Source of the DNA: Aquiflexum lacus
Lineage (GTDB): Bacteria; Bacteroidota; Bacteroidia; Cytophagales; Cyclobacteriaceae
Length of the DNA stretch: 64,000 nucleotides
Direction: 5' to 3'
Assembly: GCF_015476655.1 (NCBI RefSeq)
Contig: NZ_JABFHF010000009.1
Location: forward strand, 1 to 64,000
The position numbers and the translations under genes were made by a program. Shown here in pieces: positions 34,696 to 44,072 of the stretch (the stretch's first letter is position 1; every line of letters begins with the position of its first letter). A model generated the notes under the pieces. It searched no databases and was not told the DNA's origin. It saw nothing but the letters and a program-made list of their open reading frames with translations.

Positions 34696-37536
34696 ATGGG
34701 AAAATTCAATATTAGTATTTGGGTATCAATAATATTTTTGGGAGCAATTGGTAGCCTTAATGCACAGCAGAAAAGATCATTGACGCATTTTGATTATGAC
34801 GGTTGGGAGTCTGTATCCTCTGAAAAAATATCCAAGAATGGGGCATGGGTTGGTTATGAAATCAATCCTCAAGAAGGAGATGGGAGAATGGAAATCCTGA
34901 ATTACCAAAACGAAAATCAAAAAATTATTTTTCCAAGAGCCAAAGGGCTTTATTTTTCCAATAATAATGAATTTGCAATTGGCAAGATTAACCCTCAATA
35001 TGATAGTGTGCGATTCCTAAAACTCAAGAAAACCAAGCCGGAAAATTTGCCCAAGGATAGTCTATTTATTCTTAACCTAAATAACCGGGAGTTACAGAAG
35101 CTTGCAAGGGTCAAATCATTTTCGCTTCCTGAAAATAAAGGGAATTGGTTAGCCATCCATTTTGAAAAAGAGCTTCCTCAAAAGGAAGATAAGGTTACAA
35201 ATGCTGATACTACGAGCCTAAACAACTTGGCCAAAGAAAAGCCAAAGAGAAGTGACGGAACCAAACTTTTGGTCATGAGTTTGGAGGAAGATACAAAATT
35301 TGAATTCCAAAGGGTCAAAAATTACGGGTTTTCTGAAGACGGAGAATTTCTTTTTTATATCAAGGCGCAAGAAGATACACTTATGAATACTGGAATATTC
35401 CTGCTCAGCCTCAAAACAGGTGTTTCCAAAATAATTGATGTTAAAAAAACAGATTATTTCAGTCCTGTTTTCTCTTCTGCTAATAAATTTTTGAGTTACC
35501 TCACAACCGAGGATTCACTCAAATCAAAAAAACCATATTACGATCTATTTTTGTATGATATTCAAAGAGAATCTAATCAAAAGGTCGCTGGAAAAGAATC
35601 TCCTGGAATAGAAGGTAGGGTCAGCAAGGATGGTAAGTTGTTCTTTTCAGAGGATGAAAGCAGATTGTTTTTTGGGACTTCTACGGATTATGTATCATAT
35701 TCCTATGAAAATGATTCTACTATCCTTGACGAGGATAGAGTCAGTTTGGATATCTGGGGATGGCAGGAAAATGACATTCAGCCGATGCAACTAAAAAACA
35801 GGGAAAGGGATGAAAACAAGACTTTTCTTACCATGTTTAACCTGAAATCAAAAAAAATCATTGTTATAGGAGATAATCAAGTTTCCAAGATCAATATTGA
35901 TTCAAAAGCAAGATCCAAATACGGAATTGGATTGGATGACGGTCCTTACCGTAGGAATTATAGTTGGGATATTCAAATAGGACAGGACTTGTATTTAGTT
36001 GACTTAGAGACCGGTACTAAATCCCTTATCCAAAAGGATGTCTCAGGCAACCCTCAGCTTTCACCCAATTTTAAATATATCTATTGGTATGATAATAGAG
36101 ACAGTTCCTGGGTTTCATATAATATTTTGGAAAAAAACTTCAATAATCTGACCAAGGAATTGGATAATAGTTTTTTTAATGAACAGCATGATTCTCCATC
36201 CCTTCCTTCTAGTTATGGTGCAGCCGGATGGCTTAAGGGAGACGTGGGCTTTCTTGTATATGATAAATATGATATTTGGAAAATTGACCCCACAGGCAAA
36301 AACGTACCTGTAAATCTCACTTTAGGGCAAGGAAGAAATACCCAAATTTCCCTAAGAAGAGTGGAATTAGAAAAAGAAGAAGAGGGTATAGATCCTGCCA
36401 AGCCATTTATTCTTTCTGCTTTTCATGAAAAGAATAAAAAAAGTGGTTTCGTTAAAGGTGATATTTTCGGTCTTAAATTACCGGAAGAAATTTTGTTTTC
36501 AGATCATCGCTATTTCGGATTAAAGAAAGCTGAAAATGGAGATAGTTTTTTGGTTAGAAGATCAACTTTTCAAGAATATGCAGATGTTTTTGCCATGGAT
36601 ATTGAAATGGCCTCTTTGAGAAAATTATCCTCAGCAAATCCACAGCAAGCAAATGTGAAATGGGGTTCGGTAGAATTAGTTGATTTTATAGCCAATGACG
36701 GGACACCACTTCAAGGTCTTCTTTTCAAACCCGAAGACTTTGACCCCAATAAAAAATATCCCATGATTTCATATTTCTATGAGAGAAATTCAGATGGGTT
36801 GCATAATTATCGACCTCCTGCACCAAGTGCTTCTACAATCAATATCACTTATTTCGTAAGCAATGATTATTTGGTGTTTGTTCCGGATATTAAATATGAT
36901 CTTGGACTTCCAGGTCCTAGCGCATACAATTGTATCATACCCGGGGTTCAATCTATAATAGCAAGGGGATATGTAGATGCAGAAAATATGGCAATCCAAG
37001 GACAAAGTTGGGGAGGTTATCAAGTGGCGCATTTGATTACAAGAACCAACATGTTTAAAGCAGCAGGCGCCGGTGCACCTGTTGTAAACATGACTTCAGC
37101 TTACGGTGGCATCAGATGGGGGACAGGGATGAGTCGAATGTTCCAATACGAACAGACTCAATCAAGAATCGGTGGGACCTTATGGGAAAAGCCAATTTAT
37201 TATCTGGAAAACTCACCTTTATTTTTTATGGATAGGGTAATGACTCCGGTTTTGATCATGCACAATGATGAAGATGGTGCTGTACCTTGGTATCAAGGAA
37301 TTGAAATGTTTATGGCAATGAAGCGACTAAATAAGCCCGCATGGTTGCTTCAGTACAATGGTGAGGATCATAATCTTAGGCTTCGGAAAAACAGAAAAGA
37401 TCTTTCTATTCGGCTTTCCCAGTTTTTTGACCATTATTTAAAAGGAGCGCCTTTGCCCCTTTGGATGACAGAAGGTATTCCTGCTGTAGAAAAAGGAAGA
37501 ACGCTCAAATATGAACTGTCCGAAGAAGAAAGATAA
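34696..37536 (+). CDS. secreted S9-family (prolyl oligopeptidase-like) serine peptidase
   Basis: The 946-residue protein has a signal peptide (MGKFNISIWVSIIFLGAIGSLNAQ). A long N-terminal beta-propeller-like region (about 30-680) has repeated short blades. The alpha/beta-hydrolase domain follows, with the nucleophile in IQGQSWGGYQVAH (Ser near 770), the acid in HNDEDGAVPW (Asp near 860) and the His in GEDHNLRLR (near 891). Members cleave dipeptides or oligopeptides; the propeller limits access to small peptides. With the M14 peptidase upstream it forms an extracellular peptide-degrading pair. It probably has its own promoter. Confidence 0.92.
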   Translation: MGKFNISIWVSIIFLGAIGSLNAQQKRSLTHFDYDGWESVSSEKISKNGAWVGYEINPQEGDGRMEILNYQNENQKIIFPRAKGLYFSNNNEFAIGKINPQYDSVRFLKLKKTKPENLPKDSLFILNLNNRELQKLARVKSFSLPENKGNWLAIHFEKELPQKEDKVTNADTTSLNNLAKEKPKRSDGTKLLVMSLEEDTKFEFQRVKNYGFSEDGEFLFYIKAQEDTLMNTGIFLLSLKTGVSKIIDVKKTDYFSPVFSSANKFLSYLTTEDSLKSKKPYYDLFLYDIQRESNQKVAGKESPGIEGRVSKDGKLFFSEDESRLFFGTSTDYVSYSYENDSTILDEDRVSLDIWGWQENDIQPMQLKNRERDENKTFLTMFNLKSKKIIVIGDNQVSKINIDSKARSKYGIGLDDGPYRRNYSWDIQIGQDLYLVDLETGTKSLIQKDVSGNPQLSPNFKYIYWYDNRDSSWVSYNILEKNFNNLTKELDNSFFNEQHDSPSLPSSYGAAGWLKGDVGFLVYDKYDIWKIDPTGKNVPVNLTLGQGRNTQISLRRVELEKEEEGIDPAKPFILSAFHEKNKKSGFVKGDIFGLKLPEEILFSDHRYFGLKKAENGDSFLVRRSTFQEYADVFAMDIEMASLRKLSSANPQQANVKWGSVELVDFIANDGTPLQGLLFKPEDFDPNKKYPMISYFYERNSDGLHNYRPPAPSASTINITYFVSNDYLVFVPDIKYDLGLPGPSAYNCIIPGVQSIIARGYVDAENMAIQGQSWGGYQVAHLITRTNMFKAAGAGAPVVNMTSAYGGIRWGTGMSRMFQYEQTQSRIGGTLWEKPIYYLENSPLFFMDRVMTPVLIMHNDEDGAVPWYQGIEMFMAMKRLNKPAWLLQYNGEDHNLRLRKNRKDLSIRLSQFFDHYLKGAPLPLWMTEGIPAVEKGRTLKYELSEEER

Positions 37537-37684
37537 ATGGTATATAGATAGGGGATTTTATGTTTGAAAAAACTTGCTGCTCTTATTCAATTGAAGTTTG
37601 TAGATCATGGGTATGATAGAGATGTTTCCACTCCATCCATGATATTATGATAGTCCAAAATTAAATTCAAATAAAAAGTTCGAA

Positions 37685-38392
37685 TCATCTTCTGAGGTAC
37701 CTTCTGAGCATTACCTGAAAGTTGACAAGGACATCTGGATTTAAAAGCTTATTCGTCATGGTATTACCATCAATTTCAGAACCCATCATTGTCATAACAT
37801 TTATCTCAAAAGCGAGATCCCATTCGTATTCAAGATTGGTGCTTATTCCCATTTTAAAGGGAAAATACGCAGTAGCTGTTGTCTGATTCGATCTTTCCAC
37901 AAAGCCTTGGACAAAAATACCGTTTTCAATTACACCATCCCGGAGCACTCTTTGGGCTCTTTGGGAGTACAGTCCTCCAACACCAAGTCCTATGTAATAA
38001 TTGACGGGTTCTCCTGCCTGTCCTGCTTTATTTGGATTGAGATGTATAATTGGCATCACATCTAAGAAAAAAGCATTGCCCTTGAAGTAATAGGCTTGTC
38101 CATTATTTCCCCACTCGACAACAATTGGAGTGTTTAAGGGCCTAAATTCACCACTATTAAGTATTTGACCGCCAATGGAAGTCCTTAAATCAATTTTATT
38201 GGACAATTCTTTGGAATACGCTACAGAAAAAGCAGGCAAGGTTTTGAACTGCATGTATTTATAAATGCCTGCATTGTCGGCATAAATCATTCCTAATCCA
38301 AAACCTGCAGAAAGATGATCCCTTGATTTTTGAGCATTTATATTCCCTATGAAGAGAATTGAAAAAAGACATGATAGCAAAAACCTGTACAT
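37685..38392 (-). CDS. outer-membrane beta-barrel-type protein, function unknown
   Basis: The 235-residue protein has a signal peptide (MYRFLLSCLFSILFIGNINAQ). The rest is alternating polar/hydrophobic strands with Gly/aromatic ends (SAGFGLGMIYADN, YYIGLGVGGLYSQRAQ, YFPFKMGISTNLEYEWDLAF) and an aromatic/basic C-terminus (MLRRYLRR). This is the pattern of a small outer-membrane barrel of the Bacteroidota porin-like or PorT-like kind. The exact family is not recognised. The downstream neighbour is the convergent S9 gene end; upstream is sdhB on the same strand, separated by 149 bp. Confidence 0.7.
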   Translation of the reverse strand: MYRFLLSCLFSILFIGNINAQKSRDHLSAGFGLGMIYADNAGIYKYMQFKTLPAFSVAYSKELSNKIDLRTSIGGQILNSGEFRPLNTPIVVEWGNNGQAYYFKGNAFFLDVMPIIHLNPNKAGQAGEPVNYYIGLGVGGLYSQRAQRVLRDGVIENGIFVQGFVERSNQTTATAYFPFKMGISTNLEYEWDLAFEINVMTMMGSEIDGNTMTNKLLNPDVLVNFQVMLRRYLRR

Positions 38393-38541
38393 AATTTAAT
38401 ATCTAATAATTCAAGGTGGCAATATACAAGAATTGTTCCTCAATTTCACAAAATGAAAATTAGAAAATCATTGCTGCAAAATTGTTTTTTTTTTAGCTAA
38501 ATCTATTTTATAGACTTCAAGTAATTGTTTTTCTAAGGTTT

Positions 38542-39288
38542 TTACTTGCTGCTTTTCCAATATTCCTTATTCATGGTCACAATGTGGGAAATTGAAATGC
38601 TTTGCGGACAGACTGCCTCACATGCTTCTGTAAAAGAACAAGCACCAAAACCTTCTTTATCCATTTGTTCTACCATAGCAACAGCCCTCTTTTTGGCTTC
38701 AATTTTTCCTTGAGGCAGCATGGAAAGATGGCTTATTTTTGCCGAAGTGAACAGTGCTGCACTCGCATTTTTACAGACAGCTACACAGGCACCACATCCT
38801 ATGCAGGAAGCAGCATCAAATGCTTTTTCGGCCTCTTCATGCCCAATGAGTATTCCGTTGGCCTCAGGTGCCTGACCGGTATTGACACTGATATAGCCAC
38901 CTTTTGCAATAATCCGGTCGAATGCTGTACGGTCCACACAGAGGTCTTTTTTGATGGGAAAAGCTTTGGCTCGGAATGGTTCGAGATTAAGAACATCTCC
39001 GTCTTTGAAACTTCTTAAATGGGTCTGACAGGTTGTGGCATGTTCTTCAGGGCTTTGGACATGACCGTTGATTACAAATCCGCACTGACCGCAAATACCT
39101 TCTCTGCAATCCGAATCAAATGCAACCGGGTCTTTCCTGTTTTTGATCAATTTATCATTCAAATGATCGAGCATTTCAGGCACAGACATATGACTGTCGA
39201 GATCCTCGAGTAAATAGGTTTCAAACTTTCCTTTTGCTTGTACATTGGATTGTCTCCAAATATTTAGGGTCAATTTCATATTGCTCAT
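38542..39288 (-). CDS. sdhB: succinate dehydrogenase/fumarate reductase iron-sulfur subunit
   Basis: The 248-residue protein has the three cluster-binding regions: CREGICGQCG (2Fe-2S), CIGCGACVAVCKN (4Fe-4S) and CEAVCPQSISI (3Fe-4S). It passes electrons from SdhA to the membrane quinone site. It overlaps sdhA by 4 bp. No sdhC membrane subunit is found in the window. Confidence 0.95.
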   Translation of the reverse strand: MSNMKLTLNIWRQSNVQAKGKFETYLLEDLDSHMSVPEMLDHLNDKLIKNRKDPVAFDSDCREGICGQCGFVINGHVQSPEEHATTCQTHLRSFKDGDVLNLEPFRAKAFPIKKDLCVDRTAFDRIIAKGGYISVNTGQAPEANGILIGHEEAEKAFDAASCIGCGACVAVCKNASAALFTSAKISHLSMLPQGKIEAKKRAVAMVEQMDKEGFGACSFTEACEAVCPQSISISHIVTMNKEYWKSSK

Positions 39289-41189
39289 TTATAACTTCTT
39301 TCACTGATTTGGATAGCTTCAAAATCAAGTAGTTCTTTATGCAATTTGTATTCACCCTCCGAGGTGCTTTCCCAAACAGACACATATTTAAATTCCTGGT
39401 CATTTCTTTTTGCTTCCCCCTCATTTGTTTGATGTTCCACACGGAAATGGGCGCCACATGATTCTTCTCTCTGAAGAGCATCTTCTACTATCAATTGGGC
39501 CAATTCTAAATAATCTTCGACCCGCCCAGCCTTCTCCAACTCAAAATTGATCACATCTGATGAACCTGATACAATCAGGTCCTTGTAAAAGGATTCCTGC
39601 AGGGCTTTCAGTTCTTTCTGGGCTTCCAATAATTCTGATCTTTTTCTTGAGAGGCCACACTTGGTGTATAGTACTTTTCCCAATGCTTTATGAAATTCTT
39701 CTGCAGTGGTATTCCCTTGTATGGATAAAAGTTTTGCCATTCGTTGCTCAGTGTCTTGGATTGATTTTTCTGAATTTGCTGAGGTCTTGTTTTGAATAGG
39801 CTTTTCACCCGCCAGGTAATTCATGACCGTGTGGGGAGCAATAAAATAGCCATCTACGCAAGCCTGTAATAGGGAATTGGCACCAAGCCTGTTTGCCCCA
39901 TGATCGGCAAAGTTGGCTTCCCCCAATACAAACAGCCCTTCCAAATTGCTCATCAATTCATAATCGACCCATAATCCCCCCATCGAAAAATGAGCCGACG
40001 GAGAAATCATCATGGGTTCGGAATAAGCATCCATTCCGGTGATTTTTTTATACATGCCAAATAGATTACCGTATTTCTTGGCAATAACCTCTTTGCCGTC
40101 TCTTTGAATCGCGTCACTGAAATCAAGGTAAACTGCATTTCTGAGAGGTCCGATTCCATGACCGGCATCAATCTGTTCCTTGGCCGCTCTTGAAGAGATG
40201 TCCCTTGGGGCAAGATTGCCAAATGAAGGATACTTCCTTTCCAAATAGTAGTCTCTTTCTGCTTCGGGTATTTCTCGGGCAGATCTGGTTTCTCCTGCCT
40301 TTTTAGGAACCCAAATCCTGCCATCGTTTCTAAGCGATTCAGACATCAGCGTCAATTTGGACTGATATTCACCCATTTGTGGAAGCGAGGTAGGATGAAA
40401 TTGGGTCCAACTCGGAGCTGCAAAAAATGCCCCTTTTTTGTGGGCACGCCAAATGGCAGTCGCATTGCAGTTCATGGCCAATGTGGAGAGATAATAGATT
40501 TTCCCATATCCTCCAGTAGCCAAAATTACTGCATCGGCCATGTGATTTTTGACCTGGCCGTTATCCAGATTTCTGCTTACTATTCCTTTCGCTTTCCCTT
40601 CTTCCAGAATAAGATCCAACATCTCGTGCCTTGTATGGATGGTCAATAAACCAACCTCGGATTGACGGATAAGTGCTTGATAGGCACCTTGCAGCAATTG
40701 CTGTCCTGTTTGACCTCGGGCGTAGAATGTTCTGCTGACCTGTACCCCACCGAAAGACCTGTTGCTAAGGTAGCCGCTGTATTCTCTTGCAAATGGAACA
40801 CCCTGCGCAACAGCTTGGTCTATCAATCCCAGAGAGCATTCTGCCATCCGGTACACATTTGCTTCTCTGGAACGGAAATCCCCTCCTTTGACAGTATCAT
40901 AAAACATGCGCCAAATACTGTCCCCATCATTTTTATAATCCTTGGCCGCATTGATTCCTCCCTGTGCTGCTACACTGTGCGCCCTTCTTGGGGATTCATG
41001 AAAAGTAAAGACCTCTACCTGAAATCCAAGTTCTGATAGACTAGATGAAACTGACGAACCCGCTAGACCTGTTCCCACAACGATGACTTTATATTTCCGT
41101 CTATTCGAAGGGTTTATAAGTTTACAATTGGCTTTGTATTGGGTCCATTTTTCCTGAATTGGACCTGGAGGGACTTTGGAATTTAGCAT
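39285..41189 (-). CDS. sdhA: succinate dehydrogenase/fumarate reductase flavoprotein subunit
   Basis: The 634-residue protein has an FAD-binding start (VIVVGTGLAGSSVSSSLSELG), the flavinylation His in RRAHSVAAQGGINAAKDY, the active-site region TQFHPTSLPQMGEY and the NRLGANSLLQAC stretch. It oxidises succinate to fumarate with covalently bound FAD. It is the Bacteroidota B-type enzyme. In related genomes sdhC normally precedes sdhA; here the preceding gene (41296-42093) is an unrelated lipoprotein. Confidence 0.95.
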   Translation of the reverse strand: MLNSKVPPGPIQEKWTQYKANCKLINPSNRRKYKVIVVGTGLAGSSVSSSLSELGFQVEVFTFHESPRRAHSVAAQGGINAAKDYKNDGDSIWRMFYDTVKGGDFRSREANVYRMAECSLGLIDQAVAQGVPFAREYSGYLSNRSFGGVQVSRTFYARGQTGQQLLQGAYQALIRQSEVGLLTIHTRHEMLDLILEEGKAKGIVSRNLDNGQVKNHMADAVILATGGYGKIYYLSTLAMNCNATAIWRAHKKGAFFAAPSWTQFHPTSLPQMGEYQSKLTLMSESLRNDGRIWVPKKAGETRSAREIPEAERDYYLERKYPSFGNLAPRDISSRAAKEQIDAGHGIGPLRNAVYLDFSDAIQRDGKEVIAKKYGNLFGMYKKITGMDAYSEPMMISPSAHFSMGGLWVDYELMSNLEGLFVLGEANFADHGANRLGANSLLQACVDGYFIAPHTVMNYLAGEKPIQNKTSANSEKSIQDTEQRMAKLLSIQGNTTAEEFHKALGKVLYTKCGLSRKRSELLEAQKELKALQESFYKDLIVSGSSDVINFELEKAGRVEDYLELAQLIVEDALQREESCGAHFRVEHQTNEGEAKRNDQEFKYVSVWESTSEGEYKLHKELLDFEAIQISERSYK

Positions 41190-41295
41190 GCTACAATATA
41201 AAAATTTAGTTTTTAATCAGAAAAATGAATTTGCTTATTCTAAAAAAAAGAGTGCGGATTTTGAATTCCTGACCCGAGTATATATCAGTTTCTAT

Positions 41296-42093
41296 TTATT
41301 TGTTTTCTTCCAACTCAAATCTGGCCAAAGGCGCCATCTTTGCTTTGTTCAGGGAGAGGGTACCTTCAGAAATGCTGTAATTATCTACTTTTGAAATCAT
41401 TTCAAGAAACATTCTTTCAGTTTCCATGTCCTCGCATGCCATCATAGTTGCGCCAGCATTTCCGAAACTTATTCTATTTCCCTCTTTTAATTCATAGGAA
41501 CCAAAAATATTGTTACAGGATCCATTTCCGGAAAAGGTGGATGTTTCCATGTTGAAAAGGAGGAAAGCTTCTTTGTCACCTTCTTTTATCTCGATAGGTT
41601 TTTCCATCAGTTCTTTCAGAATCCAATTTTTATCTTCCAGTCTTGGATCAACAGGATTTTTGGCCAATTTATAGTTTTCGGCTAAATCTCCAGTGATTCT
41701 ATTTCCTTCTCGGTCCAGATGGAAAAGTACATTTTCTCCCACCTGATATTGTTGTGAGTTCCCATCTTTGGTTTCCAAGGTAACCTTACTGCCAGCTTCG
41801 TTCCAAAGAAAGATTCCTTCATCAAAAAAATAATTATCATCCTTGCCAAGGTACCTTATTGACCTTTGGAAAGTTTCATCGGACTTTAAAGTAATGGAAG
41901 TTTCTATTCCCTCACAATCTGCACAAGGGGTAGTTCCTTTGTACACCCCTTTCCAGTCGAGGCTGTTTCTGCTGTTGCTTGCCATAGATGGGTTAATCTC
42001 CAAAATTTCCTCTTTCTCTACGACTTTTTTTGAACTGCATGAAAAGGACATCAATACTATGATGATCGAAGATAAAAAGACCTTGTTTTTCAT
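41296..42093 (-). CDS. NlpE/META-domain lipoprotein
   Basis: I start at ATG 42093 (265 residues), because MKNKVFLSSIIIVLMSFSC is a lipoprotein signal (Cys 19); the frame upstream to 42150 is not needed. The mature part has an NlpE N-terminal-type domain with WKGVYKGTTPCADCEGIETSITL, a CxxC that in NlpE senses envelope redox or copper state. It is followed by a META domain (LEDKNWILKELMEKPIEI to YSISEGTLSLNKAKMA) with FSGNGSCNNIFGSYEL. Probably an outer-membrane lipoprotein involved in envelope stress, inferred. Not obviously linked to sdhAB. Confidence 0.8.
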   Translation of the reverse strand: MKNKVFLSSIIIVLMSFSCSSKKVVEKEEILEINPSMASNSRNSLDWKGVYKGTTPCADCEGIETSITLKSDETFQRSIRYLGKDDNYFFDEGIFLWNEAGSKVTLETKDGNSQQYQVGENVLFHLDREGNRITGDLAENYKLAKNPVDPRLEDKNWILKELMEKPIEIKEGDKEAFLLFNMETSTFSGNGSCNNIFGSYELKEGNRISFGNAGATMMACEDMETERMFLEMISKVDNYSISEGTLSLNKAKMAPLARFELEENK

Positions 42094-42167
42094 AAAGTGA
42101 ATTTTTCTATTTTTCTCCAAAATATCAACCAATTTAAAAAATGTAGCCATATAAAAAGAAAGGTTTT

Positions 42168-43844
42168 TTAAAACAATCCTGAAATATTTCCTTCGGCATC
42201 TATATCAATGTTTTCAGCAGCCGGTTTTGAAGGTAATCCGGGCATTCTCATGATTGTCCCTGCAATAGGTATTATAAATCCTGCACCTGCTGCAATATCA
42301 AACTCCCTGATTTTGATGGTAAAACCTGATGGCCTGTTTATTAATTTGGGATCATCAGAAAGGGAATATTGGGTTTTGGCTATACAAATGGGTAATTTGT
42401 CCAAACCGATTTTATTGAACAACTTTATCTGTTGTTTGGCTTTCACCGAATATTCTACCTCTGCTGCCCCATAAATTTTCCTTGAAACGGTTTCTATCTT
42501 TTGTTCAATGCTCCAATCAAAGTGATAAAGAGGAGTGAAATTACTCATGCCGGATTCCGCTGCTTCTTTTACTGTTTGGGCCAAATCCAAACATCCATTT
42601 CCTCCTTTTTCCCATCCTTCGCTCAAAGCAACTTTCACCCCGATTTTTTCACAGTGTGCCAAAACAGTATTTATTTCATCTTCGGAGTCTGTTGCAAATT
42701 TATTTAGGGCAACTACAGGGGTAAGCATAAAATGCTTCATATTTTCAATATGCTTATCCAAATTCGGAAGCCCGCCTTCTACAGCTTCGGGGTTGGGATT
42801 TTTGAGTTCCTCGTAAGGGATTCCTGCATGGCTTTTCAAGGCTCTTATCGTACCTACTACAACAGCTACATCAGGTTTGAGATTTCCATATTGACACTTC
42901 AGGTCAAGAAATTTTTCTCCGCCCAAATCTGAAGCAAAGCCAGCCTCTGTGACCACAAAATCCGCCAAAGACAAACCCATCTTTGTGGCAATAATTGAGT
43001 TCGACCCCTGTGCAATATTGGCAAAAGGACCACCATGGATAATTGCTGGATTTCCTTCAATGGTCTGCACCAGGTTGGGCATGATGGTATGTTTCAATAA
43101 TGCCGCCATGGCCCCTTGTGCCTTCAAATGATGTGCCCGAACAGGTTCATCCTGATAAGTATATCCAATAATAATGTTCCCCAACTTTTCTTTGAGCTCC
43201 ATCAGATCGTTGGATAGGCATAAGGCTGCCATTACCTCAGAAGCCGCTGTGATATCAAAACCTGATTCCCTTGGGACCCCCTGAGCTGAACCTCCCAAAC
43301 CGATGACTATATCCCTTAGTGCACGCTCATTCATATCCATCACCCGTTTCCAGATGATTTTGCGGGGATCAATATTGAGCGTGTTTTTTTGACTGTGAAT
43401 ATGATTATCCAGCAAAGCTGAAAGTAAATTGTGGGCTTTTTCTACTGCCGCGAAATCACCGGTAAAGTGTAAGTTGATGGATTCCATCGGCAATACCTGG
43501 GAGTAACCACCACCGGCAGCCCCGCCCTTCATTCCAAATACGGGTCCAAGTGAGGGTTCTCTCAATACAACGGCCGTCTTTATTCCCAGCTTGTTCAGTC
43601 CTTCGGATAAGCCAATACTGACGGTTGTTTTACCTTCACCGGATTTTGTGGGAGTGATTGCCGTTACCAGTACCAGTTTTTTGCCTTTCATTTTTTTCTG
43701 ATCTATCAGTTTGAGAGGTAGTTTGGCCACATATTTTCCATATGGGCGAAGGTCATCAAGGGCAATTCCAAGTTTTGAGGCGATTTCTGAAATGGGTCGC
43801 ATCTTGGATGCGTGGGCGATTTCTAAGTCGGATTTGATCATCAT
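42168..43844 (-). CDS. fhs: formate--tetrahydrofolate ligase
   Basis: The 558-residue protein has full family length. Its P-loop is TPTKSGEGKTTVSIGL. Other family stretches are GMKGGAAGGGYSQVLPMESINLHFTGD, IATKMGLSLADFVVTEAGFASDLGGEKF and FGVCAL-type C-terminal IAGTIMRMPGLPSKPAAENID. It uses ATP to make 10-formyltetrahydrofolate from formate for one-carbon metabolism. Its start is 228 bp from the next gene; the gap has a terminator of the upstream operon and no gene. Confidence 0.97.
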   Translation of the reverse strand: MMIKSDLEIAHASKMRPISEIASKLGIALDDLRPYGKYVAKLPLKLIDQKKMKGKKLVLVTAITPTKSGEGKTTVSIGLSEGLNKLGIKTAVVLREPSLGPVFGMKGGAAGGGYSQVLPMESINLHFTGDFAAVEKAHNLLSALLDNHIHSQKNTLNIDPRKIIWKRVMDMNERALRDIVIGLGGSAQGVPRESGFDITAASEVMAALCLSNDLMELKEKLGNIIIGYTYQDEPVRAHHLKAQGAMAALLKHTIMPNLVQTIEGNPAIIHGGPFANIAQGSNSIIATKMGLSLADFVVTEAGFASDLGGEKFLDLKCQYGNLKPDVAVVVGTIRALKSHAGIPYEELKNPNPEAVEGGLPNLDKHIENMKHFMLTPVVALNKFATDSEDEINTVLAHCEKIGVKVALSEGWEKGGNGCLDLAQTVKEAAESGMSNFTPLYHFDWSIEQKIETVSRKIYGAAEVEYSVKAKQQIKLFNKIGLDKLPICIAKTQYSLSDDPKLINRPSGFTIKIREFDIAAGAGFIIPIAGTIMRMPGLPSKPAAENIDIDAEGNISGLF

Positions 43845-44005
43845 TGGGTTCTAATTGGTTGAATTTGGGGTTATAGAAAATTTCAAAAATCTACAGCTTT
43901 TTATTTTTTTCGGGACAGCTTGGTTAAGTATGGGGGTTTCTTAATTAGGGCTAAAATAGTAATTTTCGGATAAGGAGTTAGGGAATGTGATTTAAAATCC
44001 AAGAA

Positions 44006-44038
44006 TAAAAAAAAGCCCCTGAACAATATTGCTCAGGG
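44006..44038 (-). terminator. intrinsic terminator after the sortilin-like gene
   Basis: On the minus strand TCCCTGA / TCAGGG stem with an AATATT-containing loop, followed by a run of eight T. It lies about 35 bp after the stop at 44073. Confidence 0.8.
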
Positions 44039-44072
44039 ACCTTTTCAATAATCGAAATCTCATTTTCAAAAT

